Of a stretch of DNA of 64,000 bases, positions 1 through 13,014 are shown in pieces (the first letter of the stretch is position 1; each line of letters starts with the position of its first letter). Origin of the DNA: Nephrocerus scutellatus (Eukaryota; Arthropoda; Insecta; Diptera; Pipunculidae). The translations under genes and the position numbers were made by a program. The DNA is taken from the NCBI GenBank assembly GCA_947095585.1, contig OX352764.1:8479001-8543000 (forward strand), given 5' to 3'. The notes under the pieces are model-generated. The model saw only the letters and a list, made by a program, of their open reading frames with translations, made no database searches and was not told the origin of the DNA.

Positions 1-589
1 TGAAATTCATAACGAATTGTGTAAAAATATATTGTCAGTGTGAGAAAGTATCTCTCATATCCTGCTATAATGTACCGAGTGTTTGTGCGGGCGTGTGCTT
101 GTCGATGGAAAAATACTGCATCGAATAGGCTTCTGCCTGCTTATCGGACCACCTGTCCGTCATATCATACTGACAGGCGTCCCATTCCCTTATCAACCAG
201 TCGATCCGTCGCCGTGTCAAATGTTGGCCACGCTCTGAGGCCGCACTGATGTTGATTTATGAGTTTTATGAGCAATGTGTCAAGATAAGAGTTACATCCT
301 TATCGGTTACATAAAATGGAATATTATTTTTTGCGATTTTTTGTGCAACTCAAAGAGAGTTTTGTAGGAAACTGGAAAAATGTGCTTTAAAATTTGGTCA
401 AGAGAATTTTGGAAAACGAACTCCATTGATAAGTCTAACGATTGACCGGTGGAAAATAAGTTTACATAGTGCGTAGATATAGGTGCAACATTTTTTTATT
501 TATCGTGAGCCACCTGTAAAGAACTCTTATTGAACAATTTTATAAATAAAGCAATAAATGGTAAATTGTGTGGCTTGTGCATGACATTT

Positions 590-695
590 TTATTCATAAT
601 GTACACACACTCAAGGGATTTGCACCCTTTTAATGCTTAGCACAGCGTAGGTGTTAGGAAATTAGGGAGAGGAGAAGATCAGATGTCTATGCATG
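590..695 (-). mobile_element. LINE family 1, 3' end fragment
   Basis: On the minus strand this reads through the last codons and 3' untranslated tail of family 1. The CCTAACACC.ACGCTGTGCT.AGCATT block and the TTGAGTGTGTGTACATTAT tail are shared with the ends near 60840 and 7500. Only the tail remains. Confidence 0.6.
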
Positions 696-984
696 TGTAT
701 CTTAAATGATTGTACATCAAACAAATGCGGAAAGAGATGCAACGGAAGAAATGCGGGGGATGGGGCGCAATGGTGTCTTACAAAAATTAGAATATGACAT
801 CCTGTCATGCAAGAAACCGTTAACGCTTTTAACCAATACATGAATGGCTATGCACCCTTCTCGTGCATAATCGAACGTGTACTCCATGCTTGCCCTTAGT
901 ACGATGCGAAAGTCATTCTAGGAATATGAACGCAAATATATGTCTAGAGCCAGTATTCAGGTAGTTCATTGGCAACCATAATTT

Positions 985-1210
985 ACATGAGAACACTAGT
1001 GACAACAGTCAACGAATCAAAGAGATGGCAGCAATTAAGAATTTAGTTGTTTCGAGAACTGGGTTCGCACGTAAGCACGTACAAAGCCTGTCGCAACTAG
1101 ATAGACCACGTGCTGATAGACCGCCGCCACAAGCCGAATCGGCACACGATACGAACGTACCGAGGCTCCAGCGTCAACTCGAACCATTATCTTGTTGGTA
1201 TGGTGCTCCG
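985..1210 (+). mobile_element. RTE-type LINE, endonuclease fragment
   Basis: Frame-broken translation gives IKEMAAIKNLVVS.TGFA...QIDHVL-like and VRTYRGASV residues, the part of an RTE endonuclease that precedes GSDHYL. It is a clear sister of 28420-28650. It abuts, without a spacer, a family 1 reverse-transcriptase fragment from a different LINE clade. Confidence 0.55.
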
Positions 1211-1505
1211 AGCGTGAAAGACGACATAGCGTTGAAGACGTTGAAACCAACGAAATCCTTAGTGACCGGCAGTACGGATTTCGTAAGCAACGTTCCACTA
1301 GTGTTTAAATGGTATATCTCACCGAACAGTGGAACCGGTCTATGCATCAATTTGATGAAAGCAAAGTTGTTGCACTTGATATTTCCAAAGCATTTGGCAG
1401 AGTTTGCCATCAAGCTCTTTTGTCAAAAATGCGTGCTTATGGAGTCGATGAAAAACTGCTTCATTGGATAAGAAGCTATCTTAATTCAATATGAATAAGA
1501 AGCTC
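1211..1505 (+). mobile_element. LINE family 1, reverse transcriptase fragment
   Basis: In shifting frames it encodes LVYLTEQWNRS.HQFDESKVVALDISKAFGRV.HQALLSKMRAYGV, the RT motif-A region (canonical LDISKAFDRV). Motif A has D to G here (KAFGRV) and there are frameshifts, so it is dead. Confidence 0.75.
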
Positions 1506-4500
1506 TTAATTTAAGTTGTTGAACATTGAACAATTATTGATTGAAAAAGTCAATTTGGAAAGAGTTTTTCAAACTTGTGATCTTTTTGTTGTTGTGTTGT
1601 GGTGTTCGTCAAAGTGCGGGACGAATTTCTCCCACAAATTTAAATTTTTTTTTCATTTTTTAATACAACCTCTGTACCAAATATTATGGCCGCAAGTTTG
1701 ACTATTATTATTCACTAGCGAAAGATCACTGACCACACAGCTCTCACAAATAGATTGAGAATAATTTTGATTTCGCCGTTCTCGCATTTCCCCTTTTTGT
1801 ACAGCATCTCACCGCACCACACCACATCACACTTTATTTTAAAGTTTTGAAAAGGACATATTTTAACCTTCGGTTAGGGATATGGAAAATTAATATCAAA
1901 ACAAGTTCTTAAATTGCGCGAGCAGCAAAAACCCGCAGAATGTTGATGCGGTGAAAAGCGTTCAAGTTTCAGCTTTTCAGGTTAAATGAGCGCATTTTTT
2001 TAATTCAAATTCCCGCCACTACTACTGAGACTTTTTTTTGTTTTAATTGTTCATCTGTTCATTATTTAGGCTCTGCCATAAAAAAAGTCTATCATCTCAT
2101 CAGCTAAGTCAGTTTGTTTCCACGTACTTGGCCATAAGTGCTTTTTCTGGTTTGAATAAATCAAAATGAAATATTCTACAAATGCAGCGGAAAATCCCTT
2201 TTTTCTAAAAATTAAATGAAATAAAAAAAAATGAAAAACGATTTACCGTCAACCAGCGTTGCCGTACAAAATAAAAATTCCGCGTCAGACTTAAAAAAAA
2301 ACCCGTACCATTTCAGTTTCTAGCGTGGCACAGTGTATTCAAATAAAAGATAACATCTCTGGTTTTATTTTACCTTTTCAGAAGAAAAATCGAGTTAAAA
2401 AAAAAACCATTATGTAATATAATCTAAATTTTTTTCAATTCTAACCAAAGTAGTGGCAACGACTCTCGTTCAAATATTGAGCCATTCTCACAAATTTCTA
2501 ATATTTTTGTAATCTCCATGAAATAACACTTCTGTGTCGCTATGAAATATTTGTAAAAACCTGGAAAAAACTGAACAAGCATAGTGGATATGAATATTTT
2601 TAGGAAAGTAAAGAGCAGGGAACCTTTTTTCAATAAGCTTTTTACGCCACCTCTATGGATTCCTTGTATTAAACTAACACTAGTACTAACTTTTATTTTA
2701 TTGATAGTAAGAAAATTATCGCTTACTAGCGGAAATACCTGGCGTTTCCGGCTGTTCCATGCAACTGACCACTCGCCAACTGACCACCCGCCCACTTACT
2801 TTTCCAGCCCAATGACCCCCTGCTTACTGACCACCCCCACCAAATTGACTACGTCAGACACCCAAAAAACTATAGAATCGACTCTTATATCGGCATATCG
2901 CCAAAAATTTTGCACTCATGAGTTATGGTCGTGAGTTCATACAAAAATCCTATGGAAAACAGCACTTTTAGTTTTCCAGAATTTTCCAATTTTTCAGGCA
3001 ACTTTTCTTTCCGTATACCGTATAAACCTAACCATACTGAGACCCTGACGAACATTTTAAAATAAAAATGAGCTAAATCTGTCCAGCCATTCTCAAGTAA
3101 AGCGGTTACCAACGAACAGCATTTTATTTTTAAGAATATTATCGCTTATAATACACTTTTCCCTATCAAGGAGTTTTGGTACAAGTACCACAATGAGAAT
3201 AGAATTCAAATTTATCAAAAGCGTTGTTAAATAATAAAAATATATATATGTAAATGTTTGGAAAGCTCTTTCAAATTGAGCTGTCGAAATTGATCAAAAC
3301 GTGCCACAGTGTCGTTTGAAAAAAAAAACCTGCCAAAATGGCACGATTGTGGCACGTCGGCAACGCTGCTGTCAACATTGGTATTACTGTGTGCGACAGA
3401 GATATACTTCACACGCGTGCAACAGTCAGCGGAGTTGCTGAATTTTATTTTCGTAATGAATACTCACATAAATACAAAAACCGCAAATGCATTTGAAAAA
3501 CCTGAAAAACCTTCGAAAATAATGATGTTAAACCGAACTGATGAAAGACGAACGTGTACAACAAATAATAATTTTCCCCGCATTGAAAGGTACAAGGGCA
3601 TAAATATCTTCTTCTCTTGAAACATGGCGACGTCGTCATCCATCTATGGCGTTAGGGCGACGGTGTTCTTTTCTATTTCCCTCTCATTTCAATCTTTTGC
3701 AGATTTTATGCGAGAGGAGTCATCATCACCAGTGGAATCCTTCGACCTACCGCACCTATTTAATGAAAATATTCATTCAGGCAAATCGCCATTTGCGTGA
3801 GTGCTCCTCTTCCTCCTTATTGAACATTTTGCTGATTGGGAATAAAACAAAAGCGCAACGAAAGCGAAAACGAAGACAAAACCTCAAAACCACCAGGATT
3901 AACAACCTGCACACACATAGGCACACAAACAAACAATGTTGTGAGGATAAGGGAGGAGTAAGATTTGAAAAAATATCTCGGTAGAAGAAGTGGCAAATTG
4001 TAGTTGTAAATGAGTTTATGTCCTTTTACGTTAAATACTTTTTGCTTCCACTACAGATTGCTGAACAGCTTCTTTATTTGCTAGCGTGGTAAAAGACTCG
4101 CTTCAACTATTAAAGTCTTGTTGAATAGCTTTTCGTGCTTCCATCTATCAACAAAGGAGAAACTTTAATTATTGCTTGGAAGTTTACAGCAGACCCACAG
4201 TTAACCTTGGAATACTCCACTTTGCATTGTTAACGACTTACAAGATCATTTTCACTTTCGATTAATCTCTCCGAGCTTTTGTGCCACCCACAACTCAGCC
4301 ATTCCTGTGCTATCAGATGGCACTGAATAATTTATTTTTATTCTTAATGGCACGTAGGTTGTATGGATCTCATGTCAAACATACAACATACCTATGTCTA
4401 ATTTAATCTTCTTTTTACCGCATTGTAATGTAATGTAAACGAAATATGCACCGAGAAGAACTAAAAAAAATTAATCAGAACGGACCGTGGAACAACGGGA

Positions 4501-4764
4501 TACAATCTATAACGTATTTAAGGTTGAACGAAATTTAAGTCACCTTCATTAGCTCAATTGATGATCTAGACAGCTTTGAAAACAAGCCTACCTAACAATG
4601 CCTACCATACAGGCTCCACTTCAGTTCATATCAGAGGCACAAGTGATGTTCCCTGATGAAACCACGATCCGGTGGCCAAGCGAAGGGAAGTAAGAAAACT
4701 TTTTAACATGGGGCACACGAACAAATACCTGGACGGCCTATCCAGCCTTCATAGTACCGACCCG

Positions 4765-6105
4765 AACGCTGATCAATTTTTAGCTCATGAAGTATCTTGA
4801 AACTAACGAAATCCTTAGTGACCGGCAGTATGGATTTCGTGGGTAACGTTCTACTTGTGATTTGATGGTATATCCCACCTGACAGTGGATCCGGTCTTTG
4901 CATCAATTTGGTGAAAGCAAAGCTGTTGCACCCGGTATTTCTAAGGCATTTGACAGAGTGTGGTATCAAGCTCTTTTGTCCAAAATGCGTGCTTATGGAC
5001 TCGATGCTTAACTGCTTCACTGGATTAGAAGCTATCTTTCGGACCGCACAATTCAAGTTGTATTGGACGGTTTCAAGTCTAAAGTACATGACTTAAGCGC
5101 TGGCGTTCCCCAGTGCTCTGTTTTGTCCCCGACACTCTTTTTAATTTTTATTAATGATCTCTTATCTGTGACTTCTAATCCAATTCACTCCTTCGCTGAC
5201 CACAGCACTCTCTAGATTCTCATATAAATTTGAGGTACGTCCCTCCACTTCTCATATGGAACTCAAACAACTACGTATGTTATGCACGTTAAATTCTGAC
5301 CTAGAAAGCATAATAAAATGGGGAGAAAACAATCGAGTAGAATTTAAAGCTTCCAAAACCCAATGCTGTCTTCTGTCGTCTAAGCGAATTCTAAATCCCA
5401 TGCAATTTTACATGAATGGCACTTGCACCGAGGAAACTGAAAATCTCACAATTCTCGATATGTGCGTTAACGACAATGACCATATATTTACCGTCGCGAA
5501 AAACGCTGTGCAATTTTTAGGTTTTCTAACCCGGTGCAAGAAATATTTCACTCCTTTTGATCTGGCTACTATCTACAAGGCTTTTATTCGCCCTAAACTT
5601 GAGTGTAATTCTCATATCTGGTCTTGTGCGCCTACAACTACCATGCATCAGCATCAGATAGAATACAAAACCGTCCAATAAAACTTATCGGTGATGAGAA
5701 CATTCCGAAATCAATAGAATCGCTTAAACACCGCGTGAACGTTTCCTGTTTGTCATTGTTTTGTCGCTTCTTCCATTAGCGGTGCTCAAAAGAAATAGCC
5801 AGCTGCATGCCGCCTCTCCTTGAATTCAACCGCAATACTCATGGCGCTCTAAATGCTCATCAGTTTACCCTCAAGCCTATCTTCGGACGTACAGTTAAGT
5901 TCTGGGATTCGTTATTCAGCCGTACAACACGTATGTGGAATACTCTGCCAAACTCTTTCTTCCCACATCACTATGATCCACAGGCATTCAAAACACAAGC
6001 TCATAGAGATCTCCTTTTTTCCTCTCATTTTCCTTAACGCCCACGCTGTGCCAAAGATACAGGGTGCAAACCCCTTGTATAAAAAAAATTTCACACCAAA
6101 TTAAA
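4765..6105 (+). mobile_element. LINE family 1, longest plus-strand copy: RT domain to 3' end
   Basis: Recognisable in order: EILSDRQYGF (about 4800), LVKAKLLH and the motif-A region in broken frames (about 4910), GVPQ (about 5105), SFADHST at motif C where FADD has become FADH, then MELKQLRMLCTLNSDLES and the long open stretch 5256-5681 up to PKLECNSHIWS. The C-terminal RTTRMWNTLPNSFFPHHYDPQ block (5920-6000) follows. It ends about 6105 with a short A-rich tail. The thumb and C-terminus are well kept while the catalytic centre is broken. The clade (Jockey/CR1 group) is inferred from the RTTRMWN.LP end. Confidence 0.8.
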
Positions 6106-7489
6106 TGCAGTGGTTGTGTATGGAGCAATTTCACTAAAAGTCACAGTTAGTCAATCCTAATAAGTTTACAATTTAAACCCATTAGATGTAAACAAAACAC
6201 AACAAATATCACGAATGTGTTGAAATCGTCAAACTTTGTGAGAGAAATGACAAAAAACCTTGTAATTAATGTTGCCATATCGCAATATATATCGAACAAC
6301 CCTCGTATGAATGAATTCGAATTAATCCACTATCCACGTGCCCTATGTGGGTACATGGAATATCAGATATAATAGAACATTTGTACATATGCCAGCTTGT
6401 TCTTCCGCAAAATAGTTATAAATCACAGTTACAAACCACAAAAAAATCCTTTTTCATATTAATTAACAATTGAAACTGTTGTGCTCTTTCAATATCCGCT
6501 CAATGGACGAGTGTGTGTACTCCTACAATATCATCTAACGATACAATTCGTTGCACTAACACAATACTCCTTGAATCCTCCTGGCACACACTCATATTCG
6601 TTACGACGACGAATCGGAGTGGAAATTCCAAAATCGACAAAATCGAGAAATTGTTTTTCAAATTGTGCAGTGTTCCGCACATAGGTAGGACGCACCCGTT
6701 GCTGCTCATCGACAAGGGACACAACATCATCCTTTTTACGTTGAACACAGAATGCAACCGTTCAACCATATTTTCATACCAACGGAATGTGTCGATTATT
6801 AATACTCGTAAGGAGTGCAAAGGATTCACTCGTTGTTTTTTTTTCTACAGCAGAATCCTCTTATTGTGTTTTTTTCTGTGTAGAGTAGCGTAATGGGAAT
6901 TCCCTTGATATATATAACACAGAGTAAGGAGGAATCACTTATGGGAAAATGTTGTGTTGTTGTTGTTTTTGCTCAGATGAAAATAATAATACATATGGTG
7001 AACCATATATGCGGAACGTTGTTGTATCTAATAGAAAGATAAATGTTGCTCTGATATAAGCAACTCTGTTGTTGTTGTTCTTGTTGTTGTTGGGGGTAAA
7101 GTTGCTGCGATCCAATTGAACTGGCTTCAAGGATGATTTACAGGTTTTTCATATGGATAATTCCATATTTATGATGCATCAACTAGAGGGATTCCTAAGT
7201 GTATTGTGGCAGTTGGAATTATTATGGGAATTTCCGGGGACAACTCGTCCCAAGTAGAATGATTTTTCTTAATATGCGGGTGGCTCATTAGTAAAATGTT
7301 GTTTAAAAATCACAAACAAATACACATCACTAGATTAGAAGGACATAATTTTTAGAGATAACATTGACATTTCCCCAGGTATATGTCAGGAAAGAAAAAA
7401 CAAATGATGGTTAAAGTTAGAGTAGTTTGTCGTTAATACAAAATCAAGTTTTAAAAATGGAATTCCTTTTTTTTCCATTATATTTTGCG

Positions 7490-8850
7490 CACGCTGCTGT
7501 GAACCCTTATAATGCTACGCTTAGCACAGCATGGCCGTTAAGGTTTAGGAAGAGGAAAGGAGGAGATGTTTATGAGCTTGTTTTTTGCCTGCCTGTGGAT
7601 CATAGTGATGTGGAACGACAGAGCTTGGCAGAGCATTCCACATACGAGTTGTACCTCTGAAGAACGGATCTCTGTATTTAACTGTAGATCTGAACACGAG
7701 TATTGCGGTTGAATTCAAGGAAAAAGTCATGAAACTGGCTTTTTCTCTTGCGCTGGTGGATGAAACAGTGACAATCAGGAAACGTTCCTGCGGTGTTCAA
7801 GGGAATCTATTGAGTTATATTGAGATATGAGAATTATACTCAAGTTAAGGGCGAATAGAAGCCTTGTACCTAGATAGTAGCCAGATCAGAGGGAGTGAAC
7901 TATTTCTTAAACCGGGTTAGAGAACCTGAAGATTTCGCAGCATTTTTGGCGACGGTGAATATGGGGTCATTCCAACGAAGGTTGTCGTTAACGCATATAC
8001 CCAAAATTTCAAGTTTTTCAGCTTCCTCGATGCAAGTGCCATTCAAGTTTTCTCTCCATTTTATTATGCTGTCCAGGTCAGAATTTAACATGCTTAACAT
8101 ACGTAGTGGTTTCAGTTCCACAAGACAAGTGGAAATAAGTTCCTTAAACTTAATGAGAAGCTGAAAGTGCTATCGTCTGCGAAAGACTGAATTGGATTAA
8201 AAGTAATGGACCAGAGAGCATTAGTAAAAATGAGAAAGAGTGTCGGTGACAAAACAGAGCCCTGGGGAACGCCAGCATTTTTGTGATGTATTTAAGACTT
8301 AAAACCCCCCAAGAAAACTTGAATTGTGCGGTTCAAAAGATAGCTTCTCATCCAATGAAGCAGTTTGACATCGACACCATAAGCACGCACTTTGGGCGAA
8401 AAAAGCTTGATGCCAAACTCTTTTCAATCCATTGGAAATATCGAGTACAACAGCTTTGCTTTCACCAAATTTATGCAAAGACCGGTTCCACTGTTCGGTG
8501 AGATATACCATCAACTCAGTAGAACGCTGCCAACGAATCTTTCTAAATTGATGATCATCTAAGGGCTGGTTTGGCATAAACACACTTTGTAGATGTTTTG
8601 CGAATTATTAATTCCCTTTATCAGCGTCACTTCTAGCACAGTCACCATTTGCCAAGCGAAGCTTTCCACAGAGAGTAGTCTGAAATTGTATATGGTGAGT
8701 GGTTTTTAACATAGTCTTGAAAGGACTTCTCTTTATTGTACTTGAGAATTCTTTGAAACTTCTTTGGGGTTTCTGAAAGTTTTCTTTTAAGATTGAGTGA
8801 TATCTGACTCTGTCATAGAGTCTTCTTAGTTTGTTTTTCGACCTCAAGAG
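7490..8850 (-). mobile_element. LINE family 1, minus-strand copy: linker, RT and 3' end
   Basis: Read on the minus strand from 8850: a basic EN-RT linker (RSKNKLRRLYDRVRYHS), STELMVYLTEQWNRS, LDISN.LKRVWHQ (motif A damaged), GVPQGSVLSPTLF, an intact FADD at 8172-8183, then KPLRMLSMLNSDLDSIIKW and the terminal RTTRMWNALPSS. It is the mirror-oriented sister of 4765-6105, with several small deletions and frameshifts. Confidence 0.8.
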
Positions 8851-8999
8851 AGCCTCAATAACACTCTGCGTTTCTAGTCTCTGACTACCTTTTTTTTAAC
8901 ATTAGTTGACATTAAAGTTGATGATTTAGCAGCCTAAATCAATAGTTTGTCTTATAAATGGAATTCGTTCGCTCAACTAGACACCTCTCTCATTGCATG

Positions 9000-9115
9000 G
9001 ATTGAGGAATCGCAAAATAAAAGTTGTATTGAATGGTATTTCGTCATCTTCGCATGGGATAAATGCTGGTGTGCCTCAAGGGTCATCCTTGTCGCCTACG
9101 CTTTACTTAATATAT
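9000..9115 (+). mobile_element. LINE reverse transcriptase scrap
   Basis: Translation in shifting frames gives WI.....RKIKVVLNGISSSSHG, INAGVPQGSSLSPTLYLIYI, the RT block around the PQG motif. It is related to but distinct from family 1. It stops abruptly at 9115, and the following 9116-9800 shows nothing recognisable. Confidence 0.5.
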
Positions 9116-10814
9116 ATTAAGTTGCGCAAAACTTATATAATAAGTGATAATAACTTAATAAGTTCCACATAAGCTACTTGGTCTATATATGTAGTTGTTC
9201 TTGTATGTAATTATTTGTGTTGATTGTTCCATATATGTAGTGGTACTTATATGTACTTGTTACTTGGTGATTCATATGAAAGAATTTATCAGTATGTTCT
9301 GGTACTTGCTGGATAGTTCAAATGGAACAGAATTGGGCATAAATAGCCTGCACTGTTTCGCAGGTAGTTATCTTTTGAAATTGTACCAGAGTACCGGAAA
9401 GAGCAGTGTTATACATATGTGTTATTGTGAATATAAGTGTTATTTGTGTAAATAATAAGTAATCACCAGTGTGAATTCGTGAATTTTTTTCAGTTCTGAA
9501 TTAAAGTTGTAATTTGTGAATAAAAGAACTCAAGTTGAATCTATTACGAAATCTTTAGTAAGCCTAGATTTCGTAACAATATTAAGCTTATCTACTTTCT
9601 AAGGGATAGCCAGTTGGTATCCCTGCTAGTTATGCCACTATAGTGTTTGGTATGATTTGAATGAGTCATTTGAATGGTTCGATTTTAAATTGGTTTCTTT
9701 AAAATTGCTTACATTACATTGTAACGATTTTTTTAATATGCAGGTTGCTTATTAGTAAAATTTTAAACAAAAAACACAAACAAATCGTACTCGTTACTTA
9801 GGCAAAAAAAATGCTCAAAGCATTGCAGTATAAATAAATGTCCCAGTGTTATAAACAGAAGTGAAAATTATCACATAAGCACTTACACACAAATGTACGC
9901 AAATATATATGTTTGTACGCGGGTAATCAAGGTAAGAAGCTTCTTTTGTCGAAGAGTTACCGCAAGTCTCACCATTAAAGTGAAATGACGAAGGAAAAAC
10001 TAGGTTACGGTGTGAAGAAAAGGGTAGAGAAGCACCCATAAACCCCCTGACGTTAAAGAGGAAGTTCTCGTTATGAGTTTATTTTTTTCTTCGCAGTATT
10101 GTATCCTAATTCTTGTTGTTGCTGCTTTCCTTTTCACTCTCCTCTTCTTCTTATTATTTTTAAAGGTAACCATCAAGAAACGGTAATGAGCGGCACAATA
10201 ATTCCGCATAGTCTTGTTAAGCATACACATTTGCGTAGTGTACTACTTATAGGGTGACAAAGGGTCTAAGAAGGGTCTCTCTTTATCCGCAGAATTCATT
10301 CATTTTCTATGGTTTCTCTGCCTATGTGAACATGATAATTTGCCTTATACGTATTTCTTCAAATGGCTTAAATAAATGTTTTTGTCCGTCTGCCCGGCAA
10401 TTTTGTCCAACTTTTTGTCCTGATTACCACTACACGTTAAATTTTTGCCATGATTACTGATAATAATAATGAGTAATTAAGGTACAAAAAACAAAGAGTC
10501 GCCAATAACTGCAGTGCTTGCTGTGCTGAAATAGGATCCACTGGCATTGGTCACGATGAGGCCTGACAACCATCTATGTCACCACAGCACCCCCTCCTTT
10601 TCTCTCCTTCGTGATCGTCACAGCCGTTCCAGCGGAAAACCCCCGTATCCCACCATCCGGCACACCGTCTAAAAAAATATCGTCCAACTTTTGTCACGAT
10701 TACCATTCTTCTTCTTCTTTCTTTACTTTCCTCCACGGGGGATCATAGGGCTTCTACAAACGCCCGCCAACGAACAAGCGAACGAAAATTTTCCATCACA
10801 TCACATCAGTTAAT

Positions 10815-11045
10815 TTTTTGGGACACACGGTATCAGCCGAAGGAATTAAGCCTAGTTCGGAAAAAATAGAAGCAATATCCTTCTCCAAAAAATTGATCTG
10901 AATTGCAAGCTTATTTGGGTCTGTTGAATTCTTACGGAAGATTTATTCCAAACGTCAACGGAAGTCAATGATTTGTACTCCTTAAGAAAGACATTGCTTT
11001 TAATTGGACTGAAACGTCTCAACAGTGCTTCGAAAAAAATAAATA
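10815..11045 (+). mobile_element. Gypsy-type LTR retrotransposon pol remnant
   Basis: Translation gives INFLGHTVSAEGIKPSSEKI, then SLFGSVEFLRKIY with frameshifts, then a segment resembling DIVFNW...CQQAFEK. This is the Gypsy/Ty3 RT thumb and RT-RNase H connection (F.LGH.VS..GI.P...K; F.G..N.YR.FI). No LTRs were found nearby. It is the only LTR-element trace I can support. Confidence 0.6.
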
Positions 11046-11089
11046 GATAATAATAAACAATTAACAAAAAACTTCCAGGTCACCTTGCC

Positions 11090-11995
11090 CTCCAGATCAT
11101 TCTGGGACAAAGACGCTTACTTAGAAGATGACAACATTTATTTTTACACAGACGGGTCAAAAACTGATGACGGAATCGGCGGAGGTGTTCTCTCTTAAAA
11201 GCTAAATCTTAGCTTCTCTTTCCGTCTTCCTAATCACTGTAATGTTGAAATTATGGCGATTAGTGAAGCCATATCTTGGCTGAACAAAAACGTCATATCC
11301 TCTAAGGATGGGATATTCCCGAATAGCCAAGCTGCACTGAAATCCCTGGAATCAGTCTCTACAAATTCAATTCTAGCCGTTCACTGCCGATCATCTCTCG
11401 TGTAGCAATTCGATATATACCTGTATTGGGTGCCGGTGCACAGGGACATTCCGGGTATGACTGACGAACTCGCCAAGCAAGGAACTACACTACCCTTCTT
11501 ACCTGTATATGTTTCCATAAGCATACCAATCGCTTCATGCAAACTCTTGGTAAAGCGGGATGCTAAAGTAAAAACAAACTGTAGGTAGTCAAGGGGTACA
11601 ACTTGCATAGCGACAAAACTGATCTGGCTCCCAAAAAAGATCGCACATCGGTGCTATTTTAGGTGTCATCACTGGACACTGTATCATAGGCAGGCATGCA
11701 GAAAGACTTGTAGTCTTCTCGTATGACTTCTGCGGAAGCTGCATGGATGAGGAGGAAAAGGATACTACGTCCATATTCTCTGTACTTGTCCAGCCCACTC
11801 CCAAAGGCGTAAAATCCATATGGGAGCTTTCTTCTACCACGACACTAATGATCTCATCAACATTGATAGTTTACTACGCTTGATATGAAGCTCTAATTGG
11901 TTCATCGAGTAGATGGAGCGAATTTTTCCTGATCCGTGATGTATCACAATGGACGATTACTGGTCTAAGCGTGTCTGTTTCACTGACAGCTACCT
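11090..11995 (+). mobile_element. I/R1-type LINE, RNase H domain to 3' end
   Basis: AYLEDDNIYFYTDGSKTDDGIGG gives the first RNase H acidic site. MAISEAISWL (glutamate site) and a degraded SQAALKSLES (aspartate site) follow, then a C-terminal zinc-type block (HILCTCPAHS). The element ends in CTACCTTAACCTAACCTGACC, a typical simple-repeat LINE tail. It is sister to 47700-48310, with one TAA inside the RNase H. Confidence 0.72.
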
Positions 11996-12924
11996 TAACC
12001 TAACCTGACCATGGGCTCTGTAGTTTTGTTGGGTTGTGTACTTTGATAGAATTTTCTAAAGCGTTTTCCAATAGGGTGACATAACTGTTTTGTGTTTTAA
12101 TACTAACGCACCCTTAGACTTTTTCTATGATCTGTCAATGTCAAAATGTCAGCCAAGGCTTACGTTTTTAACACAATTTGGGATAAAAATACATATTGCG
12201 TTTCGCTTTTATTCTACAAACAAGTACTTAATTGTACTATATAAAGGAGGATCGCAACTATTTAATAGACTGAATGCAACTTTTTCTCGTTAGCTTTTAT
12301 CAAACCAAAAGCTAACATTTTTTACACAGTAATTTGACTTGACTTTGTGTGCATTTTTTCTTTAAATTTTTTTCCACGCTTGCACTTACCGCTTGTAGAA
12401 CAAGTTAATACAGTTATCATGGATTTTCGGTTAAAGGTACTCGTATATAGATGGAAAATAGTTTAAGCTTTGTGTTTTCACCTCATCAGGTAAATAGAGT
12501 GAAAGTAAAATCATTAAGTGCACACTTTCCCCTGTCATCTCGGCTTAGCGCTATGTACTCTGCCTTCGGCTTTAGTTTGACATTTACTGCACCTTAAGAA
12601 AGGCTGACGCAGCCACTAGTAAACCCACACACAGCTGAATCCATAAAAACGTTTATTTTGGTTTCGTTTTTTATTAAGTCGAGATGTGTTGGAGTAGATA
12701 GTGAAAAAACTGCTCAAAATTAATTCAAAAATATTTTGCGAAAAAGTTGTTTGTTGCTTTGATGTTTTCTGTAGGTTAGAAATTTGTAAATAAGCCTTTC
12801 TTGTAGTGGCCTTTCTTGAATTAAATCAATTGATTCGTTTGATGAGCTCATGTTACCGACGTTAATAATTCATCTTGCACTATGTCACTTGTATGAAAAT
12901 ATAATTATACAAGAGCCATGGTAA

Positions 12925-13014
12925 CGTTTAGCCTCAGCGGTAATGGCAAGGTAAGCCATAAAGTTATGGACTTAGAATAATATCGCAGCGTTTAGCTTCA
13001 TCGGTAATGGCAAG
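12925..13014 (+). repeat. 64-bp direct duplication
   Basis: The 26-bp stretch at 12925-12950 recurs at 12989-13014 with two mismatches (GTTTAGC.TCA.CGGTAATGG). No element is recognised around it. Confidence 0.6.

Noticed and set aside
2424..2934. Open frames of 116-123 codons on opposite strands
   Set aside because: No recognisable domain; the CACTCGCC/CACCCGCC short repeats at 2765-2850 create the openness.
6500..6893. Overlapping open frames of 109-126 codons on both strands
   Set aside because: No motif, no splice context, and both strands equally open; composition alone explains them.
11589..11840. Minus-strand frame of 83 codons
   Set aside because: Antisense shadow of the I/R1-type LINE RNase H and C-terminal region on the plus strand.
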